From contig NC_087070.1 of the NCBI RefSeq assembly GCF_963678635.1, positions 38,454,600 to 38,518,599 on the forward strand: 64,000 nucleotides of DNA, read 5' to 3'. Shown here in pieces: positions 58,796-64,000 of the stretch; positions within the stretch are counted from its first letter, which is position 1; each line of letters starts with the position of its first letter. The stretch comes from Symsagittifera roscoffensis. Taxonomy: Eukaryota; Xenacoelomorpha; Acoela; Convolutidae. Made by a program: the position numbers and the translations under genes. Under the pieces are notes generated by a model. That model worked only from the letters and a program-made list of their open reading frames with translations, was not told the origin of the DNA and did not search any database.

Positions 58796-58868
58796 GTGTA
58801 GGATTCGAATCTGCGACCTACTGCAATCAAGAGATTTTGAGTCTCACGCACTATCCCCTCAGCCACTC
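58796..58868 (-). repeat. tRNA-Leu-like module
   Basis: On the minus strand: TGGCTGAGGGGATAG (A box), GAGA-CTCAAAA-TCTC (anticodon arm with CAA, which would be Leu), a longer variable region, and GATTCGAATCCTAC (B box and T-stem 3' strand). The T-stem is interrupted by a few inserted bases and the acceptor stem pairs poorly. A pseudo-tRNA carried by a repeat is the best reading. Confidence 0.6.
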
Positions 58869-59126
58869 AAGCTTAACAACCGATACACACTATTCACGAA
58901 TGAAGCAGCCACTTATACTAACAAATTGCCAATGCGATTCAGCACCAAAAACAAATAACCTCAATTTTACAATTAATAATTTAGAATATAGCAAACAGAA
59001 GGCATCCACATTAACTTTGCGTGAAACAAATCTCAAAGCATAAAACCACATTATGTATAAATTATGCGTTTCAAAAAATTACGAGATATATTGAATAAAA
59101 AAAAATTTAAATCGAGTTTCTATCAT

Positions 59127-59626
59127 TGTTCCGACTTTCGATACGAAAGGAACGGAATATTTGTGCTCGGGGTGAGTTTTTTTTCTTCAGACAAATTTCG
59201 ACTTTTTAACTAGCCAATTTTGACGGAATTTTTTTCATCATTAAAAAAAATTGTTGTCCTATGCTTAAATATGAAAATATATTTTACCTGTGATCATTTT
59301 TTGTAAAGTTATGGGGGTTTTAAGATTGCCATTCTGGCCAATTTGAGACATTTAACGCGCGATAAATTTCGCTCTATTAACGCGTAAGCGAGATTTAATC
59401 CGTCTTAGAAATCGTTCCAATTTGGCTTAAAAAAGCTTATATGATTTGTTAATAGGAGCAAATCTATCAGTTTGTACTTGATATGGCGTGTGCGGGGATG
59501 TTTTCACATAAAAAAAAATATTTTTAATTTTTATTTTTTTTTACATTTAATTTTGTTTATGTTACTACTGCTCCATAAACCTTTAAAGCAGCCGGAACTA
59601 TCAAGGCTTCGCCTTGATACGAGCAG
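59127..59626 (-). mobile_element. Solo hairpin-ended repeat, 500 bp
   Basis: Single copy of the array repeat in the opposite orientation, flanked by TCAT on both sides (59123-59126 and 59627-59630). The end hairpin is CTTTCG-ATA-CGAAAG. The start hairpin is TCAAGGC-TTC-GCCTTGA, in which one base pair differs from the array copies on both sides of the stem. Confidence 0.82.
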
Positions 59627-59708
59627 TCATGTTGTTGTTTGAAACAAGTAGCTTTTTTCGATTCATTTGATGAATTTAAAATGCATCAACGGTGTTAACT
59701 TATTACTA

Positions 59709-60416
59709 CAGTGCTGATTTAAATTAACCGGACAAAACGCGTTCAGCTTGAAACTTAAACGCGTTTTTCTCAAACTGGGTTGAGTTTAGGTGAAAACTTA
59801 TGAAAACAAAACTTGCTTAAAATTTTAGAATTACTATGGTGTAATTTGTTTTGCAAACTTCGGGCCCAAAATTTTACCCCAAAATTTTTTGGCTTTTCTT
59901 AGTTAATCAAAATTACGCCAAAAATAACAAGTCGATCACAGAAATAATTATATCAAAGTGAGCCCCTTACGTAACCCAACAATTTTAAGAAGGGTATATT
60001 CTCCAAAACATTGTATAAATTAATTTATTTTTGTTTGAGAGACAAAAAAGGTTTTTACTATATAAAATACCCACTTTTGATTTAAAATTAATTTTTAAAC
60101 GGTTTGCAATTTTTTTTGGAGAATACACCCTTCTTAAAGTTTGCTGGGCTACGTAAGGGGCTCACTTTAATATAATTATGTCTGTGATCGACTTGTTATT
60201 TTTGGCGTAATTTTTGATTAACTAAGAAAAGCCAAAATGAACCATTTTTGGGGTAAAATTTTGGGCCCGAATTTTGCCAAACCATATTAATTCTGCTAAA
60301 ATTTTAAGCAAGTTTCGTCTTCATAAGTTTTCACCTAAACTCAACCCAATTTGAGAAAAACGCGTTTTAAATTTCAAGTTTAACGCGTTTTGTCCGGTTA
60401 ATTTAAATCAGCACTG
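59709..60416. mobile_element. Foldback MITE with TA target site (Tc1/mariner type), 708 bp
   Basis: Both ends are CAGTGCTGATTTAAATTAAC inward, in inverted orientation. The inverted repeats extend for about 300 bases each with scattered differences, and the spacer is about 100 bases. It is flanked by TA at 59707-59708 and 60417-60418. CAGTG termini and a TA duplication are typical of Tc1/mariner-derived elements. No transposase frame. The 23-kb repeat copy shows the uninterrupted site (TTATTACTGTCCGAA). Confidence 0.93.
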
Positions 60417-60612
60417 TATTCGAATGTCAAAGTACATGCTATCAAAAAGCTGTAAAGATGCCCCATCATTATTGGGGTGCCGCACCAATGTTTGCGACTT
60501 AGGTTGGAAAAAAGAAGGTTCGTACTAAAACACTAGCTTCGCAAGTGTTAAAACACTCGAACTTTCAAAACTATCAAATTAAATGGACGGCTTTTGACCG
60601 TTTAATTCTCAC

Positions 60613-60737
60613 TTGTTCTTCGACTGATGATTGGGCAGAAAGGCTGTTTCGTTGCTCTCCTCTTGAAGCAGAGGCGGTCTGTTCGTTCATGCTTGTCTGA
60701 GAAGTAGGAATCGATCGCCATTCCTTCACACTGTCTC
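60613..60737 (-). CDS. Exon-like segment, probable upstream PI3K exon
   Basis: 125 bases between a good acceptor (TTTTTTAACAG|GAG) and donor (GAACAA|GTGAGA). In the only open phase it reads DSVKEWRSIPTSQTSMNEQT and a Ser/Gln-rich continuation to SVEEQ, ending phase 0, which fits exon 57410-57578. The sequence is low-complexity and does not by itself identify PI3K. It could also be an exon of another minus-strand gene. Confidence 0.5.
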
Positions 60738-62022
60738 CTGTTAAAAAATAGCAATGCAGAACTTACCAAATTTTATATTAGTCAAATTGGAGCAGCGACA
60801 ATTTTTTTTCTGAATGCGTTTTTCTTGTAACAATGACTGTATTCGGGTTAATGTATGTATTGCCTGTATCATCAGTTTGTTTTTGTCCATTTGTAATCAG
60901 CAAACTGAAAATATTCATCATAAAAATACGTACACAATGAAATAAAACCGCAAAATCCTTAAAAGATTATTTTAACCTAACAAATTTTCAACTTAACCAA
61001 ATTGACAACATTCGACCAAATTTCGGCCGCTCTTTTTTTCTCGAGACTGGTAAAATTGGGTGGGGAAAATCAATAAGGGAGAATCATTTTGTGAGGTATA
61101 GTTTCACCTGATACCTCAATGGATCCCTAATGACGCCATTTTCTGCCTGGTCAGATTTTGCGTTTAAAAAATCAAATTGAGTGGTCCAACGAACAAAAAC
61201 TCTCGACTCATGCCTGTGGTTGCGAATGTTCCGACTTGAGAGTGTTCGGAAGCGATGCTGCCGCTTGCGAGGATCCTTCCCGCAGTTCTCAGTCTGCCAA
61301 TCTCACTGCGCATTAATCGTTCAGCACTCCACCTAATCGAAACATTGTTTCTAACAGAAGTTTTTTTAAATAAGGGTTTTGGAACTTAAGAGTTTTGGTG
61401 TGTTAAAAGCTCTTCCCCAATCAACAACCTTGTTAAAAATTCAAGATATTGTTGGCTGTCGATAAAAACAGGAGAAAAAGTCAAAATGCGAAAAAAAAAC
61501 ACGAAAAGCCAACTCCAACCAAGAAAATATAGCCGACAAACCGTTGGAAAAGAATCAATGAACGCAAGGAAACAAAAAATGTTCTCTTTATATTTCTTGA
61601 ATAATTCATTCTCTACAAAAGCAAATGAACTAAACTTAAAATTAAATCAAAAATCAAACCGCAAAAAAAAACATAAATTTGTGAGTGAAACAATTTGTAC
61701 ACTTTTCCTGAAAAACAAAACAAAAATACCAGACCCCTTATAAGAACCCGAACTACGTTCATCGACTCTTAAACACCAATTTTATCTAAAACATGATGTC
61801 ATGACTCTACGAGAAGGGTAAAAAAATAGGAAACTTAGTCATCAGAGAGTAAGAAGTGTAAGAAATGAGCTATAAGAAACCGAAAAAAAAATAATTGACT
61901 TACTTACCAACATTACCATTTTTCAGATATCGGAAAAAATATTACATTCCGATAACTTTTTTACTGGCTTTTTTTCCATTAAATTATCTCAATTTGAGAA
62001 AGTTGAGGTCTAAACCATAGGC
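60738..62022. other. No firm feature; one weak exon candidate
   Basis: 61176-61340 on the minus strand is GC-richer than its surroundings. It has an acceptor-like TTCGATTAG and reads RLMRSEIGRLRTAGRILASG in an open frame to a stop near 61172. I find no donor in phase with 60613-60737. The rest, including a Lys/Asn-rich 85-codon frame at 61486-61743, is not supported as coding. Confidence 0.35.
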
Positions 62023-62337
62023 TGTTGAGGTCAAACCATCTCAAGATCAGACAGATTAATTGAAGCGATTCAGTTAGCGGTCAAAAACTGAGTAAAGTAG
62101 TCAAAACTATTTAAACTCAGGCAAGGTCAAGTATTGATCACAAACTATTTAACTAGTCAGTAATGAAATAACTGGTGTTTTCGTGATGCTTAGTTTGTCA
62201 TGTCATTTACATTCACTTTCTCAAATCTTTCTTCAACAATCACTACCTGTTCTCAATCCTCAGTTCGAACCTAAGTTTCTATCTCAGTCTCTAACCCCAG
62301 CTCTTAACCCTAGTTGCTCTAACTCTGAATCTTAACA
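62023..62337 (+). repeat. 5' LTR of copia element
   Basis: Begins TGTTGAGG and ends CTTAACA, short imperfect inverted ends of the TG...CA type. It ends directly before the primer site. The last 120 bases contain quasi-repeated TCTAACCC and CTTAACCC words. The 3' LTR is outside the window, so the left edge rests on the TGTTGAG terminus alone. Confidence 0.65.
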
Positions 62338-62352
62338 GGTTATGGGTCGAGT
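62338..62352 (+). promoter_or_regulatory. Primer binding site, internal initiator-tRNA-Met type
   Basis: GGTTATGGGTCGAG follows the LTR end. Drosophila copia uses GGTTATGGGCCCAG, complementary to the anticodon region of initiator tRNA-Met cut in half. The match here is GGTTATGGG plus AG, with three intervening differences. Confidence 0.65.
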
Positions 62353-62420
62353 TTTCTAATTTGTCTTGTATTTTTTTTCTGTCAGAGTTTAAAGCTTTTA
62401 GCTAACAGCCTTAAGCAACG

Positions 62421-63300
62421 ATGGACTTGAAAGTGGCGGCTTTCACTGGAAAGTCAGAAGAATTTCCTGCTTGGTCGACGAAGTTTGTGGCGCTGGTCCA
62501 CACCAAGGGCCTGTTCAGGGTAGTGATGGACAATGATGATCTGCTAGAGGCTGAGCCTACTCTCACCGAGAGTCCGAATGCTGATCAGCAGGCAGCCTAC
62601 GATACCAAGATGCAGGAGCGAGCAGTGCTGATCCAGCAGAAGAAAGACAATCGAAACACTGTGTGGTCCCACCTGGCTCTGGTGCTCAACAACACACCAT
62701 TTTGATGTACTGAAAAAACGACTACGTGGGAACAGATGGCTATGGCGATGGGACGGTGGTCAGTCTAGTAGGCCAGCTTGCGAAGCTGCGCCTAGGATCA
62801 GAGGAGGATCTGGACGACTAATTCGTTCGCAGTCAAGAGCTGATGATGCGGGCGGTTGAGCTAAGCTGGAGAAGCAATCAGGGACACACTGTTCAATGCT
62901 TTCGTGATCAATAGGCTGTCTGACAGCTATGCGCATTTTGCGGTGCAAGAGAGCTTCCAACCAGCCAAGACGTTTTCAGAGCTGAGAACGAAGTTGAGGA
63001 ACTACGATGACTCAAGGAAGGCTCGATGTGGAAAGAGGACTTGACATGGTCACAAAGCCATTCTATCTGCGAGAAAGAAAAAAAAGACAAGTAGTGGCTG
63101 CTATGTGTGCGGTCAGAAGGGTCATATGGCGAGGGACTGCAAATCCAAAAGTGACGGTATAAAATCCAGTGCTCAAGGAATTGGTTCGAACAAAGCACGT
63201 GGATCAGGAGCAAAGTAGCAAGGGTGCTTCAAGAGTGGGCAACCTGGACATTATGCAAGCAAGTGCAAGCAGAGGAGGACAGGGTTCTTCAGTTGTGCTA
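62421..63300 (+). pseudogene. Copia gag with zinc knuckles, broken
   Basis: It starts at the ATG at 62421 (MDLKVAAFTGKSEEFPAWST) and is open for 94 codons to a TGA at 62703. It then continues in other frames: LVGQLAKLRLGSEEDLDD, then FVRSQELMMRAVELSW and FQPAKTFSELRTKLRNYDD, the usual Ty1/copia gag order. The nucleocapsid has CYVCGQKGHMARDC (CX2CX4HX4C) near 63100. A second knuckle near 63230, CFKSGQPGHYASKC, has Ser in place of the second Cys. Confidence 0.85.
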
Positions 63301-63655
63301 CAACTTCAAAGAAGGGAGACGACCTAATTGTGGATACGGGATGCACTGACCATGCGGTGCGCGACAAGGCTGTCTTTCTAGCTTTGAGAGCTGGAACGAA
63401 AGGACAACTGTGGATAACCCCAACGGCACGCTGTCTAGGATTGAGGGCAAAGGATCAGTGGAAGTGGAGATCAGGGACTGCCATGATGCTGCGAGGAGCT
63501 ACACTTTTCACAATAAGCTGTTTGTGCTGAGCTACAATGTGAAATTGAAGATTGTGAGCTCAGCTAAGGCTAGAGGCTCAAGCTTCAATTTCGTCGAGAT
63601 GCTTCATGTCTACTGGCGCCAGATGGGGGAGAGCTACCTGTGAAGCAGCGCGGCA
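63301..63655 (+). pseudogene. Copia protease region
   Basis: The active-site block LIVDTGCTDHAVRDKAVF (catalytic Asp in D-T-G) starts near 63327. The following part is split between two frames, with NGTLSRIEGKGSVEVEIRDC near 63420-63480 matching the copia protease flap region. Stops end each frame. Confidence 0.8.
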
Positions 63656-64000
63656 AGCCTTTCTTCCTTGAGTGCAATTTCAGAAGAAACCCAATTATTC
63701 TAGTGACGAAAATAAGAAGAGATACGAGTGATGCAATGTTGTGGCACCTCAACCAGTATGATCTTTTATCGCTTGTCCATGTGGGCGAGCTAGAGTTCTG
63801 CGAAGTGTGTACAGCTTCCAAGATGCATGAAGTAATAGTGCCTAAGAAGACTGATATCAGAGCATCTGCAGTGGGGCAGCGGGTCTTCAGTGACATTCAG
63901 GGTCCATTTGAAACACCGAGTATGCATGGTGCACGCTATACCTTGATCTTCATCGACGACCTCAGTCGGCTGGCTGTGGTCAAGTACTTGGTGAAGAAGG
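63656..64000 (+). pseudogene. Copia integrase start, truncated by window edge
   Basis: A GAG-pre-integrase-type block with WHLNQYDLLSLVHVGELEFC and CEVCTASKMHE, then the start of the catalytic core: VFSDIQGPFETPSMHGARY (first Asp) and TLIFIDDLSRLAVVKYL. The frame is open to the last base of the window, so this piece is open as far as it can be seen; the frames before it are broken. Confidence 0.88.

Larger units (their letters stand above)
58680..60510. repeat. Repeat family with tRNA-like module, copy with two nested insertions
   Basis: Same family as 23025-23620. It is interrupted by a hairpin-ended repeat (59127-59626) and a TA-flanked foldback (59709-60416). When both are removed, the remaining pieces follow the 23-kb copy in order. 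Confidence 0.85.
62023..64000 (+). mobile_element. Ty1/copia retrotransposon, 5' part, runs off window
   Basis: 5' LTR, half-tRNA primer site, gag with zinc knuckles, protease and the start of integrase, in copia order (integrase before RT). The sequence is GC-richer than its surroundings. It already has stop codons in gag (62703) and several frame changes, so this copy is inactive. RT, RNase H and the 3' LTR must lie beyond 64000. Confidence 0.9.

Noticed and set aside
58796-58868. A functional tRNA-Leu(CAA) gene
   Set aside because: The anticodon arm and A box look good, but the T-stem is interrupted and the acceptor stem does not pair. A diverged copy of the same repeat at 23 kb has a different anticodon loop and no B box.
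61176-61345. A firm upstream PI3K exon
   Set aside because: Composition and an acceptor-like site are suggestive, but no donor gives a phase that fits 60613-60737, and the frame meets a stop.
62255-62337. Telomeric repeats near the copia LTR end
   Set aside because: The CTAACCC-like words are irregular and few. They are part of the LTR rather than a telomere tract.

Overview
The window looks like AT-rich nuclear DNA from an invertebrate animal. It has GT-AG introns of several kilobases, tRNA-like repeats, MITEs, and LTR retrotransposons of three superfamilies (Ty3/gypsy, BEL/Pao, Ty1/copia) plus a LINE. No bacterial-style operon is visible. The species cannot be named from the sequence. The one host gene I can support is divergent, which fits a fast-evolving lineage, but that is inference.

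Host gene. A class I phosphoinositide 3-kinase catalytic subunit (p110, closest from memory to the gamma type) runs on the minus strand from at least 57578 down to its stop codon at 24460. I could place eight exons: 57410-57578, 56350-56534, 55862-55978, 50401-50565, 40421-40522, 39709-39774, 25417-25512 and 24460-24645. Their phases agree and they spell the kinase domain to its C-terminus. An exon-like segment at 60613-60737 fits the phase of the next upstream exon. The introns are packed with mobile DNA and the largest is about 14 kb.

Layout. 1-3551: truncated gypsy element, minus strand. 3552-8209: intergenic, with MITEs and old repeats. 8210-14008: second gypsy copy with both LTRs and a tRNA-Ser-type primer site, internally deleted. 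14009-24459: intergenic, holding a 31-bp minisatellite (15706-16168), foldback sequences and a tRNA-like repeat. 24460-25512: last two exons, separated by a hAT-type MITE with a perfect 8-bp target duplication. 25985-29809: decayed LINE, minus strand. 29810-38966: BEL/Pao element, plus strand, with a perfect 5-bp target duplication and an extra reading frame ahead of gag. 38967-50204: two units of a segmental duplication that carries a second copy of one PI3K exon, mixed with foldback modules. 50591-53108: four tandem copies of a repeat with a hairpin at each end. 58680-60510: a repeat with two other elements nested in it, one a TA-flanked foldback. 62023-64000: 5' end of a copia element that runs off the window.

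Order of events. The LINE inserted first, then the surrounding block was duplicated, then the BEL element inserted into one duplicate. The other duplicate keeps the empty site. All retroelement coding regions carry stops or frameshifts, so none seen here looks able to move unaided.
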